64,000 nucleotides of DNA from Ophiobolus disseminans (Eukaryota; Ascomycota; Dothideomycetes; Pleosporales; Phaeosphaeriaceae). Below, piece by piece: positions 33,938 to 44,721 of the stretch. Every line of letters starts with the position of its first letter. Positions within the stretch are counted from its first letter, which is position 1. Both the position numbers and the translations under genes were made by a program. The DNA lies in the NCBI GenBank assembly GCA_010093685.1, contig MU006229.1, positions 1,085,271-1,149,270 on the forward strand, in the 5' to 3' direction. The notes beneath the pieces are model-generated. The model was not told the origin of the DNA, ran no database searches, and was given only the letters and a program-made list of their open reading frames with translations.

Positions 33938-35085
33938 ATGGACGTTAGCACTTTGGACAGCGCGACCGCAAAGCTGGTCGTTCAGCTCCGGATCACCGAG
34001 ATCTCCGATATGCTAGAGAACGTTCAGCTAGACGATGCTCAGTCTGCGAGCTTCAGAGCTGTGCGGATGGCTTTGCAAGACCAGTCCTACATCATAGGCG
34101 GAGACGTTCGTGTATTGTTCTCAACTGTTTAGCGAAACCTACTGACATTCACTCAAAGAGTGACAGTGAGGAAGATGATGAGAAGAATACCCCGGATTCA
34201 ACATCGGAAATTTTCATCGACCATATCGAGCAATCAACTCCCGAGGCTGCGGCTGAACCTGAAGCAGAATGCGAGGTCGAGTGTGGAGCCTGTCTAGATG
34301 ACAAACCAACCAGTGTGACAATGGAACTCGCATGCAATCCGGAACATCACACCTACTGTCACACCTGCATCGAAACCCTATTCCACGACTCGCTCCACAA
34401 AGACACCGCATTATTTCCTCCGAGGTGTTGCAAAGAGCCAATCCCGCCAGAAGCCTGCCGCCCATTTCTTTCACGAATGCTGATACAAGAGGCCGAGGCC
34501 AAACAAGCCGAGATCGAGACGGCCAACGCTGTCTACTGCTCAGCAGCCAGATGTAGTTCTCTCATTCCGTCCAACAACATAAAAGCGGGCACTGGAACTT
34601 GTGTTGCATGTAAGCAGCAGACATGTGCAACGTGCAAAAACGCAAAGCACGAGGGATCATGTCCCGAAGATGTCAATGATATGTTTGTCAAAGGCATTGC
34701 GGATCGCGCGGGATGGCAGCAGTGTAGTAAGTGCAAACGCTTCATACAGTTCAACATAGGTTGTTTTCACATCATGTAAGTTGACTCAAGAATTTGCGGA
34801 TATTAATATACTAACTGTACCAGCTGTATTTGCGGCTTCGAATTCTGCTACATGTGTGGTACGCAGTGGAAAACCTGCAAGTGCCCACAATTCGATGAGG
34901 GTCATCTCCTTCGACCCACCCCAGCCAACACCCTCGAAGAAGCACCCATCGCATGTCAGCACACTTGGGTCGCCCATGAGGGTACCAAGTGCGCTAACTG
35001 CGACGAAACCGACATAGTATCTACCATGCGGTGCAGCAGGTGTCATATTGAGGAATGCACCCGTTGTATCCGCAATCGTACTTAA
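33938..35085 (+). CDS. RBR-type (RING-IBR-RING) E3 ubiquitin ligase
   Basis: Three exons: 33938-34105, 34159-34775 and 34824-35085, giving 348 residues. Introns are 53 nt (GTTCGT donor, CAAAG acceptor) and 48 nt (GTAAGT...CCAG). RING1 starts at CGACLD (~residue 98) and includes HHTYCHTCIETLF and FPPRCC. The IBR region has the pairs CVACKQQTCATC and HEGSC. RING2 spans CSKCKRFIQFNIGCFHIICICGFEFCYMCG (given here as two joined runs: CSKCKRFIQFNIGC and FHIICICGFEFCYMCG). The Cys in NIGCFH is the position of the catalytic Cys that accepts ubiquitin in RBR ligases. The order and spacing match the many small fungal RBR proteins. Substrate and partners are unknown. The acidic stretch after the first splice (SDSEEDDE) is disordered. 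Confidence 0.9.
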
Positions 35086-35699
35086 GCGTACATCGATGCA
35101 TCGCGGCGGATGCACATGATGTCCATCAGATGATTATGGAGTTCCTACAACCTCGTACTTCTGATTAATTGGTAACATGCTTCCGAAAGTTCTGATTGCA
35201 GAGTGAGATGGTGCGACACGAGCAGCGCACCACGGACGGGGATCATGAGGGTTTCGAAACGAGCGAGGTGAAAGACATGGGCACGATTACAAAGTACATG
35301 GATATTTTCTGAATATGTTGAAGATTGAGTGAGTCCGAATCAACATGTGGTCGCTGAAGGGCGTTCGAGAACGTTCATTGCCAACGACTTCGCATCGCGT
35401 GCATTGCAGACACGCGTTTCCTGAAAGGTATTAGAGATTGTTATGGTAATTGAACGACAAGTAGAAGAGGTTTCACGCGACAAACAGTTTAATGCTAGTT
35501 GCGGAGCAATAAGAAATAAGAAGTATAGTAATGTCTATTTAGGCTCTAGTTGCTGCGAAGCAGCTATCTATAGTCGAGCTTGGTGAAAAAAGCACCACCG
35601 CTGATTGGCTATCGAAACTGTGCGCTCATTGGTCCAAAAGTTGCGGACATCACGTGATGCCCACATCGGAGGAACACTAAAACTTTTGCCGACTACCCA

Positions 35700-36180
35700 A
35701 CCTAGTGCACCCTAATGCTTGCCACAGGCGCTGCTCGCCGCTAGGCGCCTCTAGAGGACTGCTAGAATCAGAAAGACAACGCGCTGCAGGCGTATAGGCC
35801 CCGGCCTAGTGAGGTCCAATAATTGCGTTGAGTTCCAATGAGTTCCAATGAGTTCCAATGAGTTCCAATGAGTTCCAATGAGTTCCAATAAGTGCTTAGG
35901 CAGGCATTCAACTGTAGAGGTCCCTGCACTAGCGTCCTTGTATTCCGTTGTGTCGCTCTCACGATTGTTCCGTTGTAGAGCACTAGAGGATGACCACACT
36001 AGCTGCTCTAAGTGGCTGATCGAATTCAAATGTAAGGGGCCAGGCTGAAGACAGCAGGAAGGCAAGGTTGAACAGAGATGAATTCGATGGAGAAGCAAGC
36101 TATCTGAGAGCAAGACATATCTAATATACACTACTTGTCGTGCTTTGAGAAGTTTCGCTAGAGTTCCAGAGGATTCTCTG
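35700..36180 (-). mobile_element. Possible degenerate LTR-retroelement relic
   Basis: On the minus strand this segment has the general look of a fungal copia-type LTR and leader: AT-rich start, CT-rich middle (TCTCTGTTCAACCTTGCC), and a purine-rich end with short frames. I found no reverse transcriptase, no paired LTR and no target duplication. Boundaries are arbitrary. This is a weak call. Confidence 0.25.
35831..35890 (+). repeat. Six-copy 10-bp minisatellite
   Basis: Five perfect AGTTCCAATG units and a sixth ending ATA, in one run. On the minus strand the repeat gives an apparent peptide repeat in a short frame, which I treat as a by-product. Confidence 0.95.
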
Positions 36181-37056
36181 AAGTTCCTGTCAATGCGCTG
36201 AGGAGCGCCGAAGATTCCACCAAAGTGTATCCACTGAGGACAGCAGAGATCTAACCTCTTACATCTTTCTAAGTAAGAAAGTTCTTAGTTTCCACATCGA
36301 GAATCTCTAGGATCAATAAGCCCCAAAATCATGTAAGGTGTATGTTCTTCATGCATTACTTGAAGGTTGCCTTGCGAGCACCACGCCAAGCTATGCTAGA
36401 AATAAAGTCTGTTAGTGCGGGAAAGCGGAGCTACGTCAGTGCGAAGTGATCGGCAGGAACACGCTAAGAAACGCCACCTCAGTTGACCCTCCTCACTCGG
36501 CTGCGAGTTAATACTAACCTTAGATACAGCGGAAGTAAGGTTCAGTACCTTAGACAAGGGCCGGAACATCTTACTGTTTCTCGTCTAAGCTCAGGATGTT
36601 CTCTGCAACCGCCAACTGCCGAGGTCTGGCTCAATTCTGCCGGCAGTCGTGGTGCATTTTCTAGCATTCCAAAAAGATTCGCACCTCGGACAAGCCGAAA
36701 ACATTTGTCTGACTTGGAGAAAAGGGCATGCGGAAGTGGGCGAACAGAAATGCACTGTGTGATTCACCATGTCGTCATGACTACGGTCGAGCCAATCAAT
36801 GTGCGCTCTGCCGTTTATTACCAAGGTTCGCCAGTCAGGAAACGGTAAGCTAGGATCGACGCCACAGTTGCTTAGATCCATGATTTCAAGTAACGCGGCT
36901 AGATTGACGAGGCTGGGAAACGGGTTCCCCCGCTTATATGTGACCTTGCCCGTCGTACCGGTACTCCCTCAAGGACGACCGCGCAGCGACTCTCATTCGT
37001 ATTTGTATTGCGTCCCTCAATAATTTTCGCTTCGACTCCTGCTCCTTACAGTCGAA

Positions 37057-38863
37057 ATGGCGTCCACTGGCAAAGCTGTCGATGGCGCCGATCAGCCACC
37101 CTCTTACGCAGACGAGAAAGCCCACGTTGCTGATGCGCCCGGAGGTGTACAGATCCCAATTTACAACAACCTGGAATTGGTGTCTTCGGAGAACCTTACA
37201 TTTGCGGCGATTCTCAAGGGAACGGCTGCTCACCCGTTGAACACATTCGAGAAGAAAGCCGCACTCATCAATGCCGAGTTGGACAAATTTGGGCTCGGCC
37301 GTTATCAAATATGTATCTGGTTTCTCTGCGGTTTCGGTTACTTCCTGGATCTGGCGTGGGCCCAAGGTGTTGGCTTGATCGCCACCGCTGTCTACCAGGA
37401 GATGGGTGTTGCTGATGCAGATACCGGAACCATCTTCGCTTTGGCTAATGCTGGACTGGCCATTGGAGCTTTAGGATTCGGTCTTGCGGTCGATATCATA
37501 GGAAGAAAATGGGCTTTCAATCTGACATGTTTGATCACCTCAATTTTTGGGCTACTTTTAGTACGTACCTTCATCGCGATTGTCTCAATGGAATTCTTGC
37601 TCACCAGAATGTAGGCGGCTCCAAAGAACAATTACGGTGCCATTTGCGGCATTTACTTTCTTGCTTCGCTCGGTCTTGGAGGCAATATTCCCATTGATGC
37701 GACCATCGCGCTCGAATTCCTTCCCCAGAGCCGTCGCTTCCTTGTGGCGCTTCTCTCTATGTGGCAACCTATCGGTGTGACAGTCGCATCCGGAATCGCA
37801 TATGGTACAGCTGCCAAATGGCGCTGCGACGTCGACCTGCCTTCATGCCAAGCCGTTGCTTCGGGAGAGCCTTGTTGCACTATTTTGAGCAACATGGGAT
37901 GGCGATATAACGTCATTGTACTGGGATGCATGACCCTGACAGTTTTCTGCCTACGATACTTTGTCTTCCGTTTCCACGAGTCGCCGAAATTCTTACTCAG
38001 CAGAGGTCGAGAAGCTGAGGCTATCGAAGTTCTGCACAAGATCGCAAAATTCAATCGTGCACCAGAACCAACGCTCACCATTGAGCTGTTCCGCGCGATT
38101 GATGAGGCTGACGGTGTTGTTGCTGCCTCCGATGTTCCTGTTGCGCGTACGCGCGCCGAGAAGAACAAAGCTGTCTTCAAGGGAGTAGGCGCAGAGCTCG
38201 CTCGCTTGAAGGGTATCTTCACTAACAAGCTTTCATGCTTTATCTTCGTACTTCTCGCAATCACTTACATGGGCGACTACTGGTCCTTTAATCTTGCGGG
38301 TTCCTTCCTTCCCATCATTCTGCTTCGCAATAATGTGTCAACTGGCCAGGGTACCGTGCAGGACACCTACCAGCAGTACATCATTATATACACACCAGGC
38401 ATACTCGGCGCAGTGTTGGCCTTGGTCTCGGTGCAAATGCCGCTCGTTGGACGCAAGTGGTCGCTCGTCTTTTCCGCCATCTGCCAAGGTCTCTCAATGG
38501 CGATGTATACGCAAGTATACACCACGGCAGGATATGTGGGACTGAACGCGCTGGAGTATATCATGCAAACCGTAAGCCTCACCCATCACGCTCTCACACT
38601 TCAATGCTGATCCTTACCAGTACTTCAACGCTGTTCTCTACGCCTCTGCCCCAGAACTTTTTGATACCAGCTACCGCGGCAGTGTTAGCGGTATGCTGTC
38701 ATGTATGGGACGTATCGCTGGTATTGTTGCACCTTACGCTGGTGCCCAGCTGCTTGCTTCGGAGAGTTCTGGCATTCTCTGGCTCGGTGCTGGAGGTATT
38801 TGGCTCTCTGCTCTTATGATGGTGTTCCTCCCGGTGGAAATGAAGAATAGGCAGATGTTCTGA
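37057..38863 (+). CDS. MFS transporter, SV2/SVOP-like sugar-porter type
   Basis: Three exons: 37057-37560, 37615-38571 and 38621-38863, giving 567 residues. Introns are 54 nt (GTACGT...TGTAG) and 49 nt (GTAAGC...CCAG), both phase 0. The frame shows about 12 hydrophobic segments. The loop 2-3 MFS motif is DIIGRKWAF and its internal repeat is PLVGRKWSL. The segment LGLGGNIPIDATIALEFLP matches the 'GGN-P-D...EFLP' signature of fungal SVOP/SV2-like carriers, which sit close to phosphate and organic-acid porters. The N-terminal ~65 residues are cytosolic, and the large central loop (residues ~300-370) is charged. It should be a plasma-membrane H+-coupled carrier; the substrate cannot be read from sequence. 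Confidence 0.9.
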
Positions 38864-39936
38864 AAGGACAACCAAGAGAGAATGATTCAAACGTGTTGAT
38901 CGGCGGCACTGGGATGACTTCGTGAGTAAGCGGACATGATCTGTGACGGTCGAAGGATCGAAAGCCAGTGTTAGTCGAACCATCAAACCAGACACATGTC
39001 AGTCCAGGAATCAAGCATTCTCGATGCCACGTACTCGTTAGCCCACTGGGAGGATGTTCTCGGTGAGTATGATGTGCAAGACTTTTGTGTGGTTTGTGGG
39101 CGCTTTGCGGATGCTGCTCGATTTGATGGCTTGGCTAGGCAAAGCATGACGTCTGACTTCGACGGGCAGACAATGAAGGCAGTCGAGCACGACTTGAGAT
39201 AACGTGTATGGTGTAGTTTACCACGGCGTGTCTATGCTAGTGATGACTCAGGTAAAGATAGAAGGCGGGCGCACGGTTGCCAGGGTGAAGTTCGATCAAC
39301 CACCACATACGACGAGCACATTTCTCAAGCAGCGGCGGCGGTGAAAGCGAGCGCGAGCGCAAGCAGTCACAACGGCAGCAACAGCCTCGTCTCAACACTC
39401 GTCCTCGCCGTGCACTTGAGGTTCGTCGTAGAGCTCGTAATCGCCGCATGCCGAATGTACAGCATGTGCGTTTCCACCGACCTGATGTCTTGATCCAGAA
39501 CTTTGTGTATCGCTTGACATTGACCAACCTGAGTCGCCTCGGATGGTTATTGGGGTGGCTATACACCGAAACGCCAACTGACCCTTCCCTTTCGCTGAGT
39601 ACGTAGTCATGGCCTCCATCGTATCTGTGACCGCCGGCGTCTCGGTTCCTGTCTGGCATCAGGACATCAACGGCGATTAGTTGCCCTCATGGCGTCTTAA
39701 TGGCGCGATTGCCATCGCAAGGCCGGACATCTCCGCGCTCGGCCATCATTCCACCTCAGTCGATTTGTAGACGAGTTTCTAACTCCGCGAGAATCTTCTT
39801 ATACTGTGGAGAAACGGCCGCTGTCTGGTCGTCGCACGAGGTGTGGTCGAGCGAGCGGCCACGATGATGGACTGAGTGCGGATGAGGATGAGTGGATTTG
39901 ATGGAGAGTGCTCACATCATATGTGGGCGTAAGTGG
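38864..39936. other. Intergenic spacer
   Basis: Short frames at 38996-39202 (plus, ATG start, 68 codons) and 39237-39659 (minus, 140 codons, Arg/Cys-rich) lack domain support. A spliced version of the minus frame was tried and gave no convincing protein. Confidence 0.4.
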
Positions 39937-40080
39937 CTCTCAGTAGGTCGCGAAAGCCAGAAATCGAGATACACTATCCTGTATATCTCCAGAGATTTTT
40001 TAGAATTCAGAACTACTTCTATATACGTAGATGTAGTTGTCAAGCTAAGCCTTTTTCTGGCTTTTATGACTTACGAAAAG
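39937..40080 (+). mobile_element. MITE-like element, copy 1
   Basis: An AT-rich unit of ~144 bp with imperfect terminal inverted repeats: left CTCTCAGTAGGTCGCGAAAG, right end complementary to TCGTAAGTCATAAAAGCC. It shares internal words (GATACACTATCCTGT, ATACGTAGATGTAGT) and orientation with the copy at 43307-43448. It has no coding capacity. Confidence 0.75.
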
Positions 40081-40547
40081 AACGGTACCAAGAGAACGGA
40101 TATGAAACGTTCCCTAGCAAGATTTAGCCGCCTTTAAGGCTAGGAAGGGCGGTAGGTGAGACCAGAAGGGCGGCGATTATGAGTAGCGGGGCATGGACAA
40201 TGCGTCGGGGCGGACAGGAGACCAGTGGCTAGTAGCGGAAGAATCAAAAATGAACACGGTGTTGTGCATGGGCTGGGCAGCACTGAAGATGGCAAACTCG
40301 AATCAGGCCCACCCGAGCGCGTCAGACTAGGGATTCGAGGATGATGGTGGGCCTGGAATGGTACCCCGCCAGAAGCTCTGCACGAGAGCATTTGCCACTA
40401 TAGACGTGATACCTGTTTGCAGTACAGGATTCGAACGTGATAGGGGTTAGATTTGCGTTCAGGGAAATACTAGCGGTCCTCATGCCTCCAGTAGTGGTAA
40501 AACCGATCGAAATTGGAAGTGACGCCGTGTTCAGCCCAACAACACTT
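40081..40547. other. Spacer between inverted-repeat elements
   Basis: No supported gene. A GTTCGAATCC-like word near 40425 (minus) was tested as a tRNA T-arm and rejected. Confidence 0.45.
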
Positions 40548-40659
40548 GCACCACCCCGTAACAAAAAATGAGACTGTTCTGGAGCCGAGGATAGTCAGGA
40601 CTATGCCAAAAAGTGTTTGCTCCCACAAAACAGTCTCATCTTTTGGTACGGGGTGGTGC
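40548..40659. mobile_element. Short inverted-repeat (MITE-like) element of a second type
   Basis: About 112 bp with ~33-bp near-perfect terminal inverted repeats: left GCACCACCCCGTAACAAAAA..., right end complementary to GCACCACCCCGTACCAAAAG.... The arms continue with ATGAGACTGTT on both sides. The ~45-bp centre is unrelated to any gene seen here. No clear target-site duplication is visible beyond a TT on each side. Confidence 0.75.
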
Positions 40660-41062
40660 TTGCATGAGGAAGTTGCGGCTGTGTGGCGACGGCCGATAGA
40701 TCAGGCAGGGTGATGGTAGTGGCCGAGTGACATCAGAGCCAATCAAGGCGCTCTAGTCTGCCCTTTTGCCATGGTCAACGCCGCAGCCTTGCCCAGGGAG
40801 CTCGAAAATTTGCGGTTGCTTGCCCGACACGACCGCCCAACTCGGCTAGCGTGCTGCCCGCTTGGCGAATACCCCGCTGAATAAATACTTCTCTCACCGA
40901 GCAACTCCAAGATTTCCTCCTTGTCGACTCACACCTTACACGAGCTGTATATCTGGTATACATCACCCATCAACACCGAACCTTGACCTTCGACTGACAG
41001 CCGCACCAGAGTATTCAACACTTCACCTCACTTCCACAAACCAAACACACAACACCGCCATC
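40660..41062. promoter_or_regulatory. TEF1 upstream region
   Basis: This 400-bp region precedes the EF-1alpha start codon. It carries an AATAAATAC word near 40878 and a C/A-rich leader (ACACACAACACCGCC) immediately before the ATG, typical of strong fungal promoters. Confidence 0.45.
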
Positions 41063-42922
41063 ATGGGGTAAGTCAGCCTGCCACGCCACGTTCTCGAGTC
41101 ATCGAGTCGCACCCCGCCACATTATGCACACGATGCTAACGACGCCTGCAGTAAAGAGAAGATGCACATCAACGTGGTCGTTATTGGCCACGTTGACTCT
41201 GGAAAGTCCACCACCACCGGCCGTAAGCACGCTCCTCCGAACGACTGCGGGGTTACAACAGCTCACAATGGCATACAGACTTGATCTACAAGTGCGGTGG
41301 TATCGACAAGCGTACCATCGAGAAGTTCGAGAAGGTACGCACACAATTTTCTTGAGTTGGAGAGCCGCAGCCATCCGATGCAGCCTCTGCGCGCGCAGCC
41401 ATTTTTGGCTCATCGCATGGAGGGGCAATTTGGCCATGGTGGGGTTGTGCGGACTTTTACGCGCCAGCACTAGTCCGCATCGGGCCTTCGCCAACTACAA
41501 CACCATGACGCACATTTGCAGTGTGGAGTTGCAAATTGCGACAGGCCTCCAACTCGCATCTGCTGCTTTCTGCAGCCATCTCTACGCCTTCATGACGCTG
41601 ACAACCTCCAGGAAGCCGCCGAACTCGGCAAGGGTTCCTTCAAGTACGCATGGGTTCTTGACAAGCTCAAGGCCGAGCGTGAGCGTGGTATCACCATTGA
41701 CATTGCCCTCTGGAAGTTCGAGACGCCCAAGTACTACGTAACAGTTAGTACGTGCACACCTTTTGCTTGCTTGTTCTGTTCTTGTCTCATCAAACGATAA
41801 CTAACAATTCACTTAGTTGACGCCCCCGGTCACCGTGATTTCATCAAGAACATGATCACTGGTACCTCCCAGGCTGATTGCGCCATTCTCATCATCGCCG
41901 CCGGCACTGGTGAGTTCGAGGCCGGTATCTCCAAGGATGGCCAGACCCGTGAGCACGCTCTGCTTGCCTACACCCTCGGTGTCAAGCAGCTCATCGTCGC
42001 CATCAACAAGATGGACACCACCAAGTGGTCCGAGGACCGCTACCAGGAGATCATCAAGGAGACCTCCAACTTCATCAAGAAGGTCGGCTACAACCCCAAG
42101 CACGTTCCCTTCGTCCCCATCTCCGGCTTCAACGGTGACAACATGATCGACGTTTCCCCCAACTGCCCCTGGTACAAGGGCTGGGAGAAGGAGACCAAGA
42201 GCAAGTCTACCGGAAAGACCCTCCTCGAGGCCATCGATGCCATCGACCCACCGTCCCGCCCCACCGACAAGCCTCTCCGTCTTCCCCTCCAGGATGTCTA
42301 CAAGATTGGCGGCATTGGCACGGTTCCCGTCGGTCGTGTCGAGACCGGTATCATCAAGTCCGGCATGGTCGTCACCTTCGCCCCCGCTGGTGTCACCACT
42401 GAGGTCAAGTCCGTCGAGATGCACCACGAGCAGCTGGTCGAGGGTGTTCCCGGTGACAACGTCGGCTTCAACGTCAAGAACGTCTCCGTCAAGGAGATCC
42501 GCCGTGGCAACGTCGCCGGTGACTCCAAGAACGACCCTCCCAAGGGTGCCGAGTCCTTCAACGCCCAGGTCATTGTCCTCAACCACCCTGGTCAGGTCGG
42601 TGCCGGTTACGCACCAGTCCTCGATTGCCACACTGCCCACATTGCCTGCAAGTTCTCCGAGCTCCTCGAGAAGATCGACCGCCGTACCGGCAAGTCGACT
42701 GAGAACTCCCCCAAGTTCATCAAGTCTGGTGATGCTGCCATCGTCAAGATGGTTCCCTCCAAGCCCATGTGTGTTGAGGCCTTCACTGACTACCCTCCTC
42801 TCGGTCGTTTCGCTGTCCGTGACATGCGTCAAACCGTCGCTGTCGGTGTCATCAAGTCCGTCGTCAAGGCCGACAAGGCTGGCAAGGTCACCAAGGCCGC
42901 CCAGAAGGCTTCCAAGAAATAA
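41063..42922 (+). CDS. TEF1: Translation elongation factor EF-1 alpha
   Basis: Five exons: 41063-41067, 41152-41222, 41279-41334, 41612-41747 and 41817-42922, giving 457 residues. The 5-nt first exon (ATGGG) plus four introns of 84, 56, 277 and 69 nt match the arrangement known for ascomycete tef1, where the 5' introns are a standard phylogenetic marker. GTPase motifs are all present: GHVDSGKST (G1), DAPGHRDF (G3) and NKMD (G4). The protein delivers aminoacyl-tRNA to the ribosome as a GTP complex in the cytosol. Codon use is strongly biased to C-ending codons, which also leaves a long open frame on the opposite strand. The reconstructed N-terminus is MGKEKMHINVVVIG. Confidence 0.97.
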
Positions 42923-43306
42923 GCGCGCTCTTTTCGGGCTGCTTGTTTCTTTCCTTTCTTCTCTAGATACCTGGTTCTGGGGATGTGGTGGCTTCGGAAA
43001 AGCTGTGATGACTTCTTGAAACGTTTCATGCATAACGATCTGGGGTTCGGCGTAGTCCCTCCATAGACTTCATATGATCTGAATGAAAGTTATGGCTGGA
43101 CAATTCATGTCTCTTGCTTGCTTGTGATGTTCGTGACTATTGTTGGCCTCTACCGATCATGGTCTTCGTGTCGCATTAGCTGTTGCTTCACCCCTCGTTG
43201 GTGGCAAGTGTGAACCACCTACAATGCGTCACACTCACATGATTCAGCATATCACTGCACTGACCGTCCTCTCGTCTCCGTCGTTACTAACATAGTAGCT
43301 CGCAGT

Positions 43307-43448
43307 CTCTCGGTAAGTCACGAAAGTCAGAAATAGATACACTATCCTGTCTGTATCCCAAAGAAATTAAGAATCTAGAACAGTCTTTCTATACGTAGAT
43401 GTAGTCGTCAAGCTTACCTTTTTTCCGGCTTTCACGACTTACCGAGAG
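43307..43448 (+). mobile_element. MITE-like element, copy 2
   Basis: About 142 bp with terminal inverted repeats CTCTCGGTAAGTC...GACTTACCGAGAG (13 bp perfect), extending imperfectly to ~25 bp (ACGAAAGTCAGAAA against the complement of TTTTCCGGCTTTCACG). Its internal sequence matches copy 1 at 39937. This copy has the better preserved ends. Confidence 0.82.
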
Positions 43449-43974
43449 CCACGGGGCAACTCAGGCACCCCAGCCAGACGAAGGGGTCGGCTGGAGTCAG
43501 GCGTCGTTGCTTCGGTTCATCTCCTCTGCACGCTAGAGCAGAATGAACATGATGTTTTGCTTGGTCACGTCTCCGGGAAGCAGTACACGTGGGAGCAGTA
43601 CCGCACGTGCGAAGATATGGGGTTGTGCTTGGTGGGTATCACAATTCTTGATTCAGCGTCAGGGTGGATGGGTCTTGTTCGCATTTGATTGTGCAATATG
43701 CTTAACATAACGTCAAGCAATGGCTTTATGAACATTGTCTGAACGAGATCTTTCCTTAGGGTCTCGCAAAAGTCAAGCAGGTGATATGTATCTCAACAAG
43801 AGGGTTAGCTGTTGTTCGTCAAGACACGAAGGAAGGTGCTTCTCTTCAAGTCTTAGTGAGATGGTTCTGATCAGGAGGTATTAGACCACTTATTAGCAAT
43901 TGTTCGCTCAATGTGCACCCCAATGGGTGTGCATGACTGATCCATGGGTGCTGAAGGACAGCTGCCTGCATTGT

Positions 43975-44270
43975 TTAAACACGAAAAGACGTTCCCTCCT
44001 TCGTGTTTCAGTGCACTCCCACGGAACTAAGAGCCCATTGAAAGCTCCTCCATCGTCGAGACCCGGGGAAAGCTCCCTTCTTTGTGTCTTAAAAGGTAAG
44101 CCTCCTGCTCCGCTGAGACATCAGAGAAAGCTCCACCCTTCGTGTCTTAACGAAGACAAGCTCCCTCCCTTGTTGAAACACGACGAAAAGATCTCTCCTT
44201 CGTGTCTCGGTGCACCTCACATAAGAGAAAGCTCTGTCCTTCGTGTCTAAACGAAGAGAAGCACCCTTCT
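43975..44270 (+). repeat. Degenerate tandem repeats around 'GAAAGCTC...CTTCGTGTCT'
   Basis: At least five diverged units of roughly 50-60 bp carry GAAAGCTCC and CCTTCGTGTCT words, interspersed with AACGAAGA. A 116-codon frame (43900-44250) runs through them, but its sequence is only the translated repeat. Confidence 0.6.
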
Positions 44271-44721
44271 CCGGAGTGGTTACCATGGAAGCCTGGTACG
44301 ATCAGCTCCGGCTCATGCCTCTAGGTACGATGATTCGTGCCTAAGCTGTTGTCAGCTATCTTTCAGCCATTGCAAACAACATGCGGAACGACCAAAGTGG
44401 TTCTTGTCGAATGAAAGTTGTTCCCCTCTCTGAATCGACTGAGCGCAGTGCGTCGGGTGGTGGACTTGCACACGAGGGAAGTAAAAGGCGGTGACTTTGG
44501 GAACAAGGGGTCGGTTCTATTTTCGAATGACTGGAGCATAGTGCCAATTACGTGGTGTGAAGTAAAGCAAATATTGCTGCCTGGTGTATCAGCGGAGTGC
44601 GTCTTGCTGGGAGGTCTCTTCCCGTCTGTTGGCTAGCTTCAGGCTAGCGCGACCGCCACTTCTTCCTGGCCAAACAGCTGCATCGCTCCTCAACTTCACA
44701 CTTCAATTCGCGAATCAAAAT

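Larger units (their letters stand above)
35086..37056. other. Spacer with minisatellite and retroelement-like sequence
   Basis: No supported gene. It holds the 10-bp minisatellite at 35831-35890, a possible LTR-type relic around 35700-36180, and the promoter of the transporter at its right end. Frames at 36483-36881 have no domain. Confidence 0.45.
42923..44721. other. Repeat-bearing spacer downstream of TEF1
   Basis: No supported gene. It holds the second MITE-like copy (43307-43448) and a degenerate tandem-repeat zone (43975-44270). The right end is the promoter of the Laa2-like gene. Confidence 0.5.

Noticed and set aside
40405..40450. tRNA T-arm-like word (GTTCGAATCC on the minus strand)
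   Set aside because: No matching acceptor stem, anticodon arm or D-arm nearby.
41813..43033. 406-codon open frame antisense to TEF1
   Set aside because: It mirrors the highly biased EF-1alpha codons (stop-poor complement). Its product is a low-complexity Gly/Leu/Asp sequence with no domain.
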